Shown: positions 42,354 through 52,160, numbered from the stretch's first letter. The stretch: DNA of 64,000 nt from Acidobacteriota bacterium (GCA_016713675.1 JADJOS010000004.1:496001-560000), one strand, 5' to 3'. A program made the numbers and translations. The notes: generated by a model from the sequence alone, not told the origin.

Positions 42354-43892
42354 TTAGTTCGGAGTAACCGCGACGATCGCATATTCAGTATTGTCACCGA
42401 TCAACTCGGTCGAAATTTTCCCGCTCGTTGTCAATTTGTTCATATCCCGGAGTTTTACGAGCACCAATATCCGCCTGTTCGTTTCCGCCGCCGCAATTTC
42501 TACCACCTCTTCTACGCTGTAAAACGCTCGCTGCCTGCCCTGTTCATCACGTATCAATCTCCCCACGGCGTAAAATTCGGCATTGTGTGAAACCGAGTAA
42601 TACGCGAGGATGCGTTCCGACGAATAGCCCCGTTCGTTTGCCGAGCGGACCAGGGCTTTGACGGAATCGGTCGCGGCAAAATACGGCATGACCGTTAATT
42701 GCAAAATGATAGTTCCGATAAACACGGATAGAGCAATAAGCCGCGTGACCAAGGGCCATCGCGAGCCTTTGTCGCCTAGCCGGCTTAAATAGACGGCCGC
42801 AAAGACAACCGCAGCCGGAACCGCCGGCAGGATATATCCGGGCAGTTTCGAACCGGAGAATGAAAAGAAAACCAATGGAACGAGGATCCAGGCGGCTGAA
42901 AAGATCAGGAGTCGTTTAGAGGAAACACTGAGTTTATCGGCCGCGTCATGGCGTCGAAGCAGTGATCTGACAAACGTCCAGACCGACCCGATAAAAAATG
43001 GAAGCCACGGCAGAGTCATCAACGGAAGCACGAGGAAGAAGAAATAGGACGGTTGTGGGTGCTGATATTTATTCGACGTAAACCTCTGAAAATGGTGTTG
43101 GACGAAAAACTCGTCAATGAATTCGTAGCCATGTCTGAGATACATCGGAACATACCATGTTGCGGCGATCGCAAGCGATAGCAAGGCACCCCAAAACAAG
43201 CTTATGATGAACACGCGGCTCGGAAGCTTTCGTGAAAGTGAATAGTAAAACGTCACGATCGCTAACGGGAATACGGCTCCGATCAACCCCTTCGCCAGCA
43301 ACGCCATTCCGATAAATACATAAAAGAGGACCAGCGCAGATGAAACGGCCGGATCGCTTTCGGCACTGTTTGACTCGTTCTTAAAGTGCCAAACGAAAAA
43401 ACCGGCCATAGCCGCGGTGATCGGAAAAGTGACGATTATGTCAAAGCTGGCGCCGTGTGCAAATGCGACAATGCCAAGGGTCGAAGAGGCTACAAGTGCA
43501 ATCGTGGTCGGGAAGCTCTTTGGTACGGCACCTATCGAGGTCAGACTCCTGCCCAGGAGCCACAGGCTGAATACGGTTCCCAGGCCAAATATAGCGGGCC
43601 CGAAACGAGCCGCAAATTCACTTACGCCGAACACATGATACGACGCGATCTCGAGCCAATAGAGTAATGCCGGCTTTTCGAACCAATTAAAGCCGCCAAG
43701 CGTGGGCGTTATCCAGTCGCCGCGTTCGAACATCTCGCGAGCAACTTGAGCGTAACGGGCTTCGTCAGGGCCGAGAAATGGTACCGTCAGACCGAAAAAA
43801 TAAGTAAACACTGCCAAAATGCCGAGCACTATTTTGATATAGTTGCTCTCTGACATCGGTGCTTCGGCGTCGCTCTTTGTAATTTCGGCCAT
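42354..43892 (-). CDS. GT39/ArnT-like membrane glycosyltransferase
   Basis: 512 residues with about 10-12 hydrophobic segments. The first extracytoplasmic loop has the diagnostic LGPDEARYAQVAREMFERGDW and GGFNWFEKPALLYW, as in ArnT, which uses an undecaprenyl-phosphate sugar donor. A C-terminal soluble domain of about 100 residues follows. It probably transfers a sugar to lipid A or a surface glycan at the periplasmic face. There is no pmr/arn cluster here, so the sugar cannot be assigned. No Shine-Dalgarno is visible. Divergent from the Gfo/Idh gene. Confidence 0.85.
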   Translation of the reverse strand: MAEITKSDAEAPMSESNYIKIVLGILAVFTYFFGLTVPFLGPDEARYAQVAREMFERGDWITPTLGGFNWFEKPALLYWLEIASYHVFGVSEFAARFGPAIFGLGTVFSLWLLGRSLTSIGAVPKSFPTTIALVASSTLGIVAFAHGASFDIIVTFPITAAMAGFFVWHFKNESNSAESDPAVSSALVLFYVFIGMALLAKGLIGAVFPLAIVTFYYSLSRKLPSRVFIISLFWGALLSLAIAATWYVPMYLRHGYEFIDEFFVQHHFQRFTSNKYQHPQPSYFFFLVLPLMTLPWLPFFIGSVWTFVRSLLRRHDAADKLSVSSKRLLIFSAAWILVPLVFFSFSGSKLPGYILPAVPAAVVFAAVYLSRLGDKGSRWPLVTRLIALSVFIGTIILQLTVMPYFAATDSVKALVRSANERGYSSERILAYYSVSHNAEFYAVGRLIRDEQGRQRAFYSVEEVVEIAAAETNRRILVLVKLRDMNKLTTSGKISTELIGDNTEYAIVAVTPN

Positions 43893-43941
43893 CTTAAATG
43901 AGAATGTAAAGTATTGCTGAAAAACGGCTTGTTATCAAATT

Positions 43942-44922
43942 ATGAGTGAAAATCGCCTGCTAAAAGCGGCAGTCATCGGTGTCGGCAGTCTCGGTCGGCA
44001 TCACGCCCGAAATTATGCCGAGCTCGCCGCAGAAGGCCGCGTCGATCTGGTTGGCGTTTGCGACGCAAACTCTGAAACCGCGGAAAAAGTGTCATCCGAT
44101 AATGGTTGTTCCCAATTCAATGACTGGCGTGACATGCTGGGCAAAGTCGATGCCGTATCGATCGCGACACCGACCGAAACGCACTGCGAGATCGCCTGCG
44201 CGTTTCTCGAAAGCGGTGTTCACGTACTCGTAGAGAAGCCGATCGCACTGACATTGGAAGACGCAGATAAGGTGATCGCGGCGTCGAATGCCTCAGGTGC
44301 CAAGTTAATGGTCGGCCAATTAGAGCGTTACAATCCGGCGATGGTAGCTTTGCGGCCGTACGTGACGAATCCGCTTTACTTTGAGATACACCGTGTTTCG
44401 CCGTTTCCCAACCGCTCGCTCGATGTCGATGTCGTGCTCGACGTAATGATCCACGATCTCGACGCGATCCAATGGCTGGTCGGCGCGAACGTCGCCGTCA
44501 CTGAGATCCGAGCTGTCGGCATACCGATAATCTCGGACAAGGTCGATGCTGCCAACGCTCGGATCGAGTTTGCGAACGGAGCGGTTGCAAATATTACGGC
44601 TTCGCGTGTCGGCACCGAGAAAATTCGGAAGACGCGGTTTTATCAGACAGGATCATATGTCGTGCTCGATTACGCGACAAAGTTTGCGTCTGTTACTTCC
44701 ATTATGCCCGACGCCGCTCATCCTTTGCTTGGCATCTCGATCAACCGGCTCGAGATCAATGATATCGAACCGCTTCGCGAAGAGATCACCGCGTTTTTGG
44801 ACGCGATCGAGAATGATGAAACTCCTTCAATAACCGGCGGGGATGGACGCCGGGCGTTGGCGTTAGCGGTCGGCGTGTTGGAGAAGATCGAAGCGCATTC
44901 GAACCGCTTATTTGCAGTATGA
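43942..44922 (+). CDS. Gfo/Idh/MocA family NAD(P)-dependent oxidoreductase
   Basis: 326 residues. A Rossmann domain (AAVIGVGSLGRHHARNY) is followed by the EKP motif (HVLVEKPIAL) and the C-terminal alpha/beta domain with a His near HDLDAIQW that fits the catalytic position. The family acts on sugars or sugar-nucleotides; nearby glycosyltransferase and hydrolase genes fit cell-envelope sugar metabolism, but this is inference. Its stop overlaps the start of the serine hydrolase by four bases (ATGA), giving a coupled pair. Confidence 0.92.
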   Translation: MSENRLLKAAVIGVGSLGRHHARNYAELAAEGRVDLVGVCDANSETAEKVSSDNGCSQFNDWRDMLGKVDAVSIATPTETHCEIACAFLESGVHVLVEKPIALTLEDADKVIAASNASGAKLMVGQLERYNPAMVALRPYVTNPLYFEIHRVSPFPNRSLDVDVVLDVMIHDLDAIQWLVGANVAVTEIRAVGIPIISDKVDAANARIEFANGAVANITASRVGTEKIRKTRFYQTGSYVVLDYATKFASVTSIMPDAAHPLLGISINRLEINDIEPLREEITAFLDAIENDETPSITGGDGRRALALAVGVLEKIEAHSNRLFAV

Positions 44923-46037
44923 GGTGTCGAGAGATCTCAGAGTTTCTATTGTCACGCATCTCGGCCGGCGATTTCCCGTCGGCTGTTTATCTTGTCGCCG
45001 AAAAGGGTGAGATCAAGCTGCACGAAGCTGTGGGCTTTGCGGTTGTCGAACCTGAACGCATCAAAGCCGACGTAGATACGATCTACGACATGGCGAGTGT
45101 GACAAAGGTTCTGGTCACCGGACTGCTGGCGGCTAAATTGGTCGAGGATGGAAAACTCAGTCTGGATAGATGTGTTAGCACTTATCTCGACGAATTTGAT
45201 ACTGATGACAAGCGATCGGTGACTGTCAGTGAGTTGTTATCGCACGCTTCGCATTTGCCCGCTTGGCTGCCGATGTACTTACTTGTCGATGATCCCGCAG
45301 AGGTCATCGGGGAAATAGGCCGGACGCCGTCGGACCCGGAGCAAAATGCGGTTACGTACAGCGATCTTAATTTTATCGCACTTGGAAATCTGATCGAGCG
45401 GATAGAAGGCAAACGGCTCGATGTTTTGCTAAAGGAGTTGGTGGTCTCGCCGCTCGGACTAATAGATACGGGTTTTAACCCTTCGTTCGGATCGAAACAC
45501 CGCATCGCCGCAAGTGAAAAAGGCAATGGATTTGAGATGCAGACATGCATTGAGAAAGGTTATCTTCAGCCAACCGGCAGCAGGGACAAATTCCGTTTGG
45601 AAGTGATCTGGGGCGAGGTCCATGACAACAATGCATACTTTATGGGTGGCGTTGCCGGTCATGCCGGGCTGTTCTCGACGGCAAAAGATGTGTATGAGAT
45701 CGCCCAACAATTTTTACCGAATCATACTTCGCTGTTCGACCCTGAGACATGCGAGATGTTTCGCACCAATTTTACACCCGGAACGAATGAACATCGCTCA
45801 TTCGCGTTCCAGTTGGCGTCGACGCCGGAGTCGGCAGCGGGAATGGCAATGTCGCCGCAAAGCTATGGTCACCTAGGGTTTACAGGGACGAGCCTATGGA
45901 TCGATCCGGTGAAGCAACGCGTGTTCATTCTTCTGACGAACCGGACGCATGACCGCAAACTTCCGTTCGAAAATATCAACTCCGTCCGCCGACGCTTTCA
46001 CGATCTGGCGATCGAGCATCTTGACCGAATTTCTTAG
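44919..46037 (+). CDS. serine hydrolase of the class C beta-lactamase/esterase fold
   Basis: 372 residues without signal peptide. SVTK (Ser/Lys pair, near residue 62), YSDLN as the YxN-equivalent with one Asp substitution, and the third motif HLGFTG typical of EstB-type esterases rather than KTG. Function could be an esterase or a peptidase; beta-lactam hydrolysis is unlikely. The start ATG overlaps the Gfo/Idh stop. The missing export signal is notable for this fold and suggests a cytoplasmic role. Confidence 0.87.
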   Translation: MRCREISEFLLSRISAGDFPSAVYLVAEKGEIKLHEAVGFAVVEPERIKADVDTIYDMASVTKVLVTGLLAAKLVEDGKLSLDRCVSTYLDEFDTDDKRSVTVSELLSHASHLPAWLPMYLLVDDPAEVIGEIGRTPSDPEQNAVTYSDLNFIALGNLIERIEGKRLDVLLKELVVSPLGLIDTGFNPSFGSKHRIAASEKGNGFEMQTCIEKGYLQPTGSRDKFRLEVIWGEVHDNNAYFMGGVAGHAGLFSTAKDVYEIAQQFLPNHTSLFDPETCEMFRTNFTPGTNEHRSFAFQLASTPESAAGMAMSPQSYGHLGFTGTSLWIDPVKQRVFILLTNRTHDRKLPFENINSVRRRFHDLAIEHLDRIS

Positions 46038-46103
46038 CAACGAATCCAGTTAAAAAACAATCAAAAGTGACGCTTTCCCCAAAGCATGTTCGAGTAGGGA
46101 GAA

Positions 46104-47339
46104 ATGGCGTCGATGAAAAGAATAATTGCACTGATATTTACTGGTGGAGCGTTGTTTGGTGCGGCCTTTGGACAGACGAGCACGACGACCAGGCCGCGGG
46201 TGGCATCCACGCCCGCTCCGCCCGTGATCCAAAACGACACGTACTCATCCAGTTCTTCTAACGCATCTAACCGTCCGCCGACACTCATCGGCGGCTCGAA
46301 CCGTCCGCAGCCGACTGCGACCGCAACGCCGGCGATCGACGACGAGAACGAGGTGATCAAGGTTGAAACTGAACTTGTCACTATGCCTGTATCAGTTCTC
46401 GATCGTGACGGACGATTTGTCTCCGGTCTTCAACAGCGTGATTTTCAGATCTTTGAGAATGGAATTCAACAAAAGATAGATTATTTCCAGTCGACCGAAC
46501 AGCCATTCACCGTCATCATGCTGATCGATGTAAGCCCTTCGACACAATTTCAGATCGAAGAGATCCAGAACGCCGCAATGGCATTTGTGGATCAACTGCG
46601 GCCGAGTGACCGCGTGATGGTGATCGCCTTCGATCAAGATGTACACGTTTTGAGCCCTGTTACAAATAATCGTTATCAGCTAAAGAACGCCATTCGTCAG
46701 ACTCAATTCGGCGACGGCACCAGCTTGTACGAAGCCGTTGATTACGTAATAAACGAGCAGATGCGGCATATACAGGGCCGAAAAGCTGTCGTGATCTTTT
46801 CCGATGGCGTGGATACTACTTCGCGGCGTGCAAACTATCAGAGTACCATCGCGGCCACCGAAGAAGTCGATTCCCTGTTTTACACGATCAGATACGATAC
46901 CTCTCATGATATGAGCGGCGGAGGATATTATCCGCCGTCGCAGCCGCGTCGCCGAGGCGGCGGTCGAGTAACAATGGCAGATATACTTGGTGCGATCTTG
47001 ACCGGTGGCAATGTTAATGTCGGCGGCGGTGGACGCGGGCCGGTCGGCGGATCGAGTTCGACCGAATATGAGACAGGCCGCAAATATCTCGAGACGATTG
47101 CCCAGAACAGCGGAGGCCGAAAGTTTGAGGCTCAATCAATCACCAACGTCCAGGCCGCATTCTCCGGAATCGCGGAAGAGTTGCGGCGTCAGTATTCGCT
47201 CGGCTACTATCCCGAAACGGTCGGCAAGGTCGGTGAACGAAAGCAGATCAAGGTACGTGTAATGCGTCCGGGCGTGGTCGTGAGGGCAAAAAATAGCTAC
47301 ATCGTAGGCCGCAACAATAGCGATCTAGCCGGCAAATGA
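46104..47339 (+). CDS. VWFA-related secreted protein (acidobacterial type), paralogue 2
   Basis: 411 residues. A signal peptide (IIALIFTGGALFGAAFGQ) and a Thr/Pro/Ser-rich linker of about 70 residues precede the VWFA domain, with MIDAS DVSPSTQFQ and FSDGVDTTS. A Gly-rich insert (residues 290-320: GGGRVTMADILGA, GGGRGPVGGSS) interrupts the domain; the end is the family block SLGYYPETVGKVGE. ATG at 46104 is used; the ATG at 46113 is better spaced from GGGAG and may be the real start. Tandem paralogue of 47446; the pair shares order and strand. Confidence 0.85.
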   Translation: MASMKRIIALIFTGGALFGAAFGQTSTTTRPRVASTPAPPVIQNDTYSSSSSNASNRPPTLIGGSNRPQPTATATPAIDDENEVIKVETELVTMPVSVLDRDGRFVSGLQQRDFQIFENGIQQKIDYFQSTEQPFTVIMLIDVSPSTQFQIEEIQNAAMAFVDQLRPSDRVMVIAFDQDVHVLSPVTNNRYQLKNAIRQTQFGDGTSLYEAVDYVINEQMRHIQGRKAVVIFSDGVDTTSRRANYQSTIAATEEVDSLFYTIRYDTSHDMSGGGYYPPSQPRRRGGGRVTMADILGAILTGGNVNVGGGGRGPVGGSSSTEYETGRKYLETIAQNSGGRKFEAQSITNVQAAFSGIAEELRRQYSLGYYPETVGKVGERKQIKVRVMRPGVVVRAKNSYIVGRNNSDLAGK

Positions 47340-47361
47340 TTCATCGTGTCAGGTATAATCG

Positions 47362-47386
47362 AGCCGGCATAATGCCGGCTTTTTTC
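47362..47386 (+). terminator. terminator between the VWFA paralogues
   Basis: AGCCGGCA-TAA-TGCCGGCT (47362-47380) followed by six T residues, a classic intrinsic terminator. Confidence 0.93.
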
Positions 47387-47445
47387 GTTCTTGCATCCTT
47401 TTGTGTCGATCGATGCATCGAACGATCAAGTTCATTCGATACAAA

Positions 47446-48588
47446 ATGAAAAATCTGCTCTCCATTTTTGTCTTGTTGTTTGTGGTCTTTATCACCGGGA
47501 CTTCGATCTGCGCTCAATCGGGCGGGACCAAGGGCACAACGGGCGGCAAGATCAATCAGAGGCCGCAGCCGACACCGACTCCGGTTGATGTCAGTTCATC
47601 GGGCGATCCGGCCGCTCCTGACGACGGCGAAATTATAGTGGTCGATACGCAGATCGTTTCGGTTCCGGTTCGTGTCTTGGACAAGAAAAATCGATTTGTT
47701 GCGGGCCTGGCTAAGGAGAATTTCAAGGTGGTCGAGGACGGTGTCGAGCAGGAGATCACGATGTTCTCGAACGAACATCAGCCGTTCACGGTAGCGTTGA
47801 TGCTCGACATGAGCTATTCGACGAAGTTCAAGATCACGGAGATACAGAGTGCGGCGATCAGTTTTATCGATCAGCTTCGTTCGAATGATAAGGTGATGGT
47901 CGTTTCATTCGATGGCGAGGTCCGGATACTTTGCGAGGCAACGACGGATCGAAAGATCATCCACAAGGCGATACTCAGCACAAAGATAGAGACGGGCACC
48001 AGCCTTTACGAAGCGGTTGATGTCGTTATGGCTAGCATGCGGCGGATCGAGGGCAGAAAAGCGGTGATTCTGTTTTCCGACGGCGTTGATACGACCAGCA
48101 AACGTGTGAGCGAAGTCGAGAATTTGAATGGTGCGATGGAGCTCGATTCGCTTATTTATACGATCAGGTACGATACCTTCCGCGACGTTCAGGCGATGCT
48201 GAATGCCCCGCCCACACAACCAAAGCCGATCGAGATCCCCGGCCAGAATAAGGGCGGATTACCAAGCATCTTCACATCAATGGGATCGGCCGGCGGCCCG
48301 GGCACGACGCCTGAGGAGTACAAGCGGGCTGAAGATTATCTCAACCAGATGTCAATTCGAACCGGCGGCCGCAATTATCTCGCCGATACGCTCGGAAATT
48401 TGAATGACGCCTTCGCCAAGATCGCCAGCGAGCTGCGTGAATTTTACAGTATTGGGTACTACCCAACGAAAACTCGCGTCGCCGGGCAAAAGACGAATAT
48501 AAAGGTCCGTGTCGATCAGCCGGGCCTGGTCGTACGAGCACGCGAAGGTTATATTAACCGGCGAACTAAAGAAACAACAAAACGCTAG
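47446..48588 (+). CDS. VWFA-related secreted protein (acidobacterial type), paralogue 3
   Basis: 380 residues from the ATG at 47446, which begins a clean signal peptide (LLSIFVLLFVVFITGTSICAQ). A 50-residue Gly/Thr/Pro linker precedes the VWFA domain, with MIDAS DMSYSTKFK and FSDGVDTTS. The end block is SIGYYPTKTRVAG. A longer frame from 47401 would place non-signal residues in front and is rejected. It shares about half of its core blocks with 46104-47339, so tandem duplication is likely. Ends are convergent with glgC and overlap it by four bases. Confidence 0.85.
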   Translation: MKNLLSIFVLLFVVFITGTSICAQSGGTKGTTGGKINQRPQPTPTPVDVSSSGDPAAPDDGEIIVVDTQIVSVPVRVLDKKNRFVAGLAKENFKVVEDGVEQEITMFSNEHQPFTVALMLDMSYSTKFKITEIQSAAISFIDQLRSNDKVMVVSFDGEVRILCEATTDRKIIHKAILSTKIETGTSLYEAVDVVMASMRRIEGRKAVILFSDGVDTTSKRVSEVENLNGAMELDSLIYTIRYDTFRDVQAMLNAPPTQPKPIEIPGQNKGGLPSIFTSMGSAGGPGTTPEEYKRAEDYLNQMSIRTGGRNYLADTLGNLNDAFAKIASELREFYSIGYYPTKTRVAGQKTNIKVRVDQPGLVVRAREGYINRRTKETTKR

Positions 48589-49880
48589 ATCTCAGTTCCG
48601 TCAGGTATTACGGCATTCTTGGGAATGATGATAATTCCCTCTCGAACGTAATATGATCGGTCCGGAGCATCGTAATTGTCAGCTCCCGAGCGATTCAGGA
48701 GTTTTACGTTTTTGCCGATCCGGACATTCTTATCAATGATCGCCCGCCGGATGATCGTATTTGCACCTATTCCCATGTGCGGGACACCGCGGTCGATATT
48801 TCCACTGATCTCTTCGATCGACTCAAGGAAGTCTGAGCCCATTACGATCGAATCTTCGATATCGACGCCGTTATCGATACGGCTTCTCAGGCCGACGATC
48901 GAACTGCGAAGCTTTACACCGTTGAGAATGCAGCCTTCGGACACCATCGAATTATCAATGTCGCAGCCGTGAAGTTTTGACGGCGGCAAATATCTGCTTC
49001 GTGTGTAGATCGGTGCCGAGGCATCGAAGAAATTGAATTTCGGCAACGGCGAAGCAAGATCGAGATTTGCCTCGTAAAAAGCCCGTATCGTACCGATATC
49101 TTCCCAATAGTCCTTGAATAAGTGCGCTTGAACCGTGAACTTTTCGATCGCGGCCGGTATGATCTCGCGGCCAAAATCGACCCAGGTGTGATCGGTCTTG
49201 AGAAGCTCGACGAGCTTCGCGTAATTGAAAACGTAGATGCCCATCGAGGCAAGAAACGGGCGCTTTTGGGCCGAGGCAGCGGTCAGGCCAAAATTAGTAG
49301 TATCGACACGCATCGATTCGAGTTCATCGCCCTTTGGCTTTTCTTTGAATTCGACGATCTCACCGTTCTTATCGGTCTTGAGCAAGCCAAACTCTGTCGC
49401 TTCGTCCGGCCGGCACGGAACGACGGAAACGGTCAGATCAGCACCGGTGTCGAAGTGGCGCTTCAAGAAATTACGGTAATCCATCCGGTACAGATGATCG
49501 CCGGAAAGGATCAGCAGCGTATCGACACGCCAATCACGCAGATGCGGCAGCATTTGCCTGACGGCGTCTGCGGTGCCCTGGAACCATTCAGGGTTGTCCT
49601 TCGTCTGTTCCGCCGCCAATACCTCAACAAAGCCCGTTGAGAAGCTCGAGAATCGGTAAGTTCGTGAGATATGTCGATTAAGCGATGCGGAATTATACTG
49701 CGTCAGAACAAAGATCTGTGTGATCTCCGAATTGATGCAATTTGACACCGGCACGTCGATCAACCGATATGTCCCGCCAAGTGGAACAGCCGGTTTCGAA
49801 CGTTCGCTGGTCAACGGAAACAACCTTGAGCCCGCTCCGCCGCCTAAGATCACTGCCACAACATTGTCGTATTGACCCAT
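48585..49880 (-). CDS. glgC: glucose-1-phosphate adenylyltransferase
   Basis: 431 residues from the ATG at 49880, which starts the conserved core directly; a frame to 49937 adds a hydrophobic leader that the family does not have. Visible: VAVILGGGAGSRLFPLTSERSKPAVPLGG, HLYRMDYRNFLKRH, and a C-terminal left-handed beta-helix with hexapeptide repeats (GCILNGVKLRSSIVG, SIVMGSDFLES). It makes ADP-glucose for glycogen synthesis and is controlled by allosteric metabolites. glgA/B are not nearby. Confidence 0.95.
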   Translation of the reverse strand: MGQYDNVVAVILGGGAGSRLFPLTSERSKPAVPLGGTYRLIDVPVSNCINSEITQIFVLTQYNSASLNRHISRTYRFSSFSTGFVEVLAAEQTKDNPEWFQGTADAVRQMLPHLRDWRVDTLLILSGDHLYRMDYRNFLKRHFDTGADLTVSVVPCRPDEATEFGLLKTDKNGEIVEFKEKPKGDELESMRVDTTNFGLTAASAQKRPFLASMGIYVFNYAKLVELLKTDHTWVDFGREIIPAAIEKFTVQAHLFKDYWEDIGTIRAFYEANLDLASPLPKFNFFDASAPIYTRSRYLPPSKLHGCDIDNSMVSEGCILNGVKLRSSIVGLRSRIDNGVDIEDSIVMGSDFLESIEEISGNIDRGVPHMGIGANTIIRRAIIDKNVRIGKNVKLLNRSGADNYDAPDRSYYVREGIIIIPKNAVIPDGTEI

Positions 49881-49952
49881 GCAAACATTGTAAAATGGAA
49901 AGAGGAAAATGGACAATAGAAAACAGAAAATAGACAATGTAGGGCAGTAAAG

Positions 49953-50765
49953 ATGTGGTATTGGATAAAAGTTCTGTTTCTGATCTTCGCTGGGGCCGTC
50001 GTGCTCTGGCTCGGTTACGAGTTGATAACGTTCCCTGGTATTTCGAAACTCCGTAACGAAAACCCCACGACGACGTCAATGATCGAGTATCGGTTGTCCG
50101 AGGCCCGTACGGAAGGCCGCGAACCGCGCAAATTCATGATCTGGACGCCGATAGAACAAATTAGCCCGCATTTGCAGCGGGCAGTTCTCGCGGGTGAAGA
50201 TTCACGTTTCTTCCAACACAACGGATTTGATTGGGATGCTATCCAGGCCGCGTGGGACGAAGCTGTAAAGGAAGGTGAAAAAGAAGCTCGTGAAGAATGC
50301 GAAGAAGCAGCTAAGGCGGCGGGAACGCCTAAGGCAGACTGCAAACCGAGCGAAGACGACTGGATACCGCCGATGCCCAATTTCAAACGTGGAGCTTCGA
50401 CCGTATCGCAGCAATTGACGAAAAATCTATTTCTTTCAGAGGACAGAAACTTCCTGCGAAAAGGCCGCGAGGCCGTATATACCTACTTTCTCGAACGTGA
50501 GCTTTCGAAAAAACGCATCCTCGAGATCTATCTCAACGTGATCGAATGGGGCGACGGCGTTTATGGTGCCGAAGCCGCCGCTCGGACATATTTCAAGAAA
50601 TCAGCTTCGGATCTGACAAAGGACGAAGCTGCTTTCCTTTCCGCAATGATCCCGAGCCCGCTCAATGTGTTTAATCCGGTGAAGAATCGAAAACGAGTAG
50701 TTCGCCGGCAGAAAGTCATATTGCGCGGGATGAATTCGATCAAACTCGCCTACAGCGAAAAATAG
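49953..50765 (+). CDS. mtgA: monofunctional peptidoglycan glycosyltransferase
   Basis: 270 residues. One membrane helix at residues 4-26 (IKVLFLIFAGAVVLWLGYEL) and a GT51 domain: motif 1 EDSRFFQHNGFDWDAI with the catalytic Glu, motif 2 RGASTVSQQLTKNLFLSEDRN, motif 3 ELSKKRILEIYLNVIEWG. It polymerises lipid II into glycan strands outside the membrane. About 40 acidic and lysine-rich residues with two cysteines (KEAREECEEAAKAAG) separate motifs 1 and 2, an insertion absent from E. coli MtgA. Divergent from glgC across 72 bp. Confidence 0.92.
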   Translation: MWYWIKVLFLIFAGAVVLWLGYELITFPGISKLRNENPTTTSMIEYRLSEARTEGREPRKFMIWTPIEQISPHLQRAVLAGEDSRFFQHNGFDWDAIQAAWDEAVKEGEKEAREECEEAAKAAGTPKADCKPSEDDWIPPMPNFKRGASTVSQQLTKNLFLSEDRNFLRKGREAVYTYFLERELSKKRILEIYLNVIEWGDGVYGAEAAARTYFKKSASDLTKDEAAFLSAMIPSPLNVFNPVKNRKRVVRRQKVILRGMNSIKLAYSEK

Positions 50766-50818
50766 AATTGGCCGCTGAACATTGCAGGCCATTTTGTCCT
50801 TTTCGGCCACGCAATTCT
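50764..50818 (+). terminator. hairpin between mtgA and the M60 peptidase gene
   Basis: AGAATTG with CAATTCT plus CCG/CGG encloses a 29-base loop in a convergent spacer; partly overlapping both stop codons. Confidence 0.5.
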
Positions 50819-52154
50819 ATTCAAAGATCTCAGCCGGGTCGGTCGCCGGCTGCCTGAGTCGCAAGGCGTTCACCTTATTGGCCGTGTCGGCATCGACCGA
50901 TAAACCCCATTTTTTGAAGAAAGGGATTAGGTTGTCTTTGGTTACGAAACACATCGCATAGACAAATTTATTTGCCTTGTCCTGATCCGTTTCGCCTTCG
51001 ACCTCTGAATACGGCGTTTTGCGAAAATACTGGTGCAGTTTCTTGTAAACATCCCAACCATACATTCGCCTGAGCTGGTGAAACATAACCAGCTTTACAA
51101 AAAACTCATCGTAATCCGCGTCACCTTCCTTTCCTTGCTCAAGGAAGTTCTTGTTTGGTTCGGCGATAAATCTTCGGGCACTTTCCAATGTGGATTCGCC
51201 TTCCCCGCTCTCAGAACTTGCGAGCCTAAGCGGTTGGCCGAATTTTTCCTGCACGTATAGCGAGAAGATATTTACGCTTACCTCGCCGATCGCCTCGAAC
51301 GTCCACGAATTTTGCTGATGCGTATGCCCCGTCTCATGCCAGATGCCCCATTCGGTGTTGAGCTTTTCAGTGAGATCCGTAAAATTGTCACGCTTCATAC
51401 CGATCAGGTAATTCGAAGCGTACATGTACCAACCCTCGCGTTCCTTTTCGGTGGCAAAGACATCGACTGCATAGTGGATCCGGTTTCGCGACTTCATATT
51501 CTCCGGCGAACTATTGTCAAAACCGGCGGCTTCGTCTTCCCAATCAATCACCTTGTGAAGGTTTTCAAACGTCCGCTGAATATTTGTGATCGGTGTTTTC
51601 AGATAGTCTTTGTAAGTAATTGTGATCAGAGCCTTGTCCGACACGAGCTGTACAAATTGAGCATCGGACATTGTCCTGAGGTCGTTCTGCCAATTAGCCT
51701 GATTCGATCTGCCAAGCTGAAAGAGCGGAAATGCTCTGCCGCCATTTACCTTGACATTTATCGTTGACGGAGCGGTGTCATAACCTTCGGTTTTGACAAA
51801 AATGAACGATAAGATCCCGTCTTGGTTTGCTTTTACCGTGTTGACGCCATTCTTGAGCGGGTCTTCCTGTGTTTTATTATGATCGCCCCACATCGGTTTG
51901 AAACCGATCATCGATGACGCTTGATATCCGGCCTTGAGCCCGGTGACCGTTATACCGAGTTGCTCTCCTCGTTTCACATAAAGACCCGATGGCTGATAAT
52001 CGCAGAGCACCATTCTGTGCGTGCGGTCCGATTCGATCTGCCCGTCGGTCTGCGAATTGAGCGTGTATTGTTTCTGATAGTTGTCATAGGTTTGCGCAGT
52101 TATCGAAAGTCCGAGCGATACCACGAAAAGCAAAGCGAATAGTCCGATCTTCAT
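50817..52154 (-). CDS. M60-like (enhancin-type) metallopeptidase
   Basis: 445 residues. A signal peptide (LFALLFVVSLGLSITAQ) precedes the M60-like domain. Zinc motif HETGH occurs in WGIWHETGHTHQQNSW, with a distal Glu in FEAIGEVSVNIFSLYV, matching HExxH-(8,28)-E. The family degrades mucin-type glycoproteins in host-associated bacteria; in soil or sediment species the substrate could be any O-glycosylated or matrix protein. Secreted or periplasmic. The 3' neighbour is mtgA (convergent); the 5' neighbour, six bases away, is the transglutaminase-like gene on the same strand. Confidence 0.88.
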   Translation of the reverse strand: MKIGLFALLFVVSLGLSITAQTYDNYQKQYTLNSQTDGQIESDRTHRMVLCDYQPSGLYVKRGEQLGITVTGLKAGYQASSMIGFKPMWGDHNKTQEDPLKNGVNTVKANQDGILSFIFVKTEGYDTAPSTINVKVNGGRAFPLFQLGRSNQANWQNDLRTMSDAQFVQLVSDKALITITYKDYLKTPITNIQRTFENLHKVIDWEDEAAGFDNSSPENMKSRNRIHYAVDVFATEKEREGWYMYASNYLIGMKRDNFTDLTEKLNTEWGIWHETGHTHQQNSWTFEAIGEVSVNIFSLYVQEKFGQPLRLASSESGEGESTLESARRFIAEPNKNFLEQGKEGDADYDEFFVKLVMFHQLRRMYGWDVYKKLHQYFRKTPYSEVEGETDQDKANKFVYAMCFVTKDNLIPFFKKWGLSVDADTANKVNALRLRQPATDPAEIFE

Positions 52155-52160
52155 AAAGTG

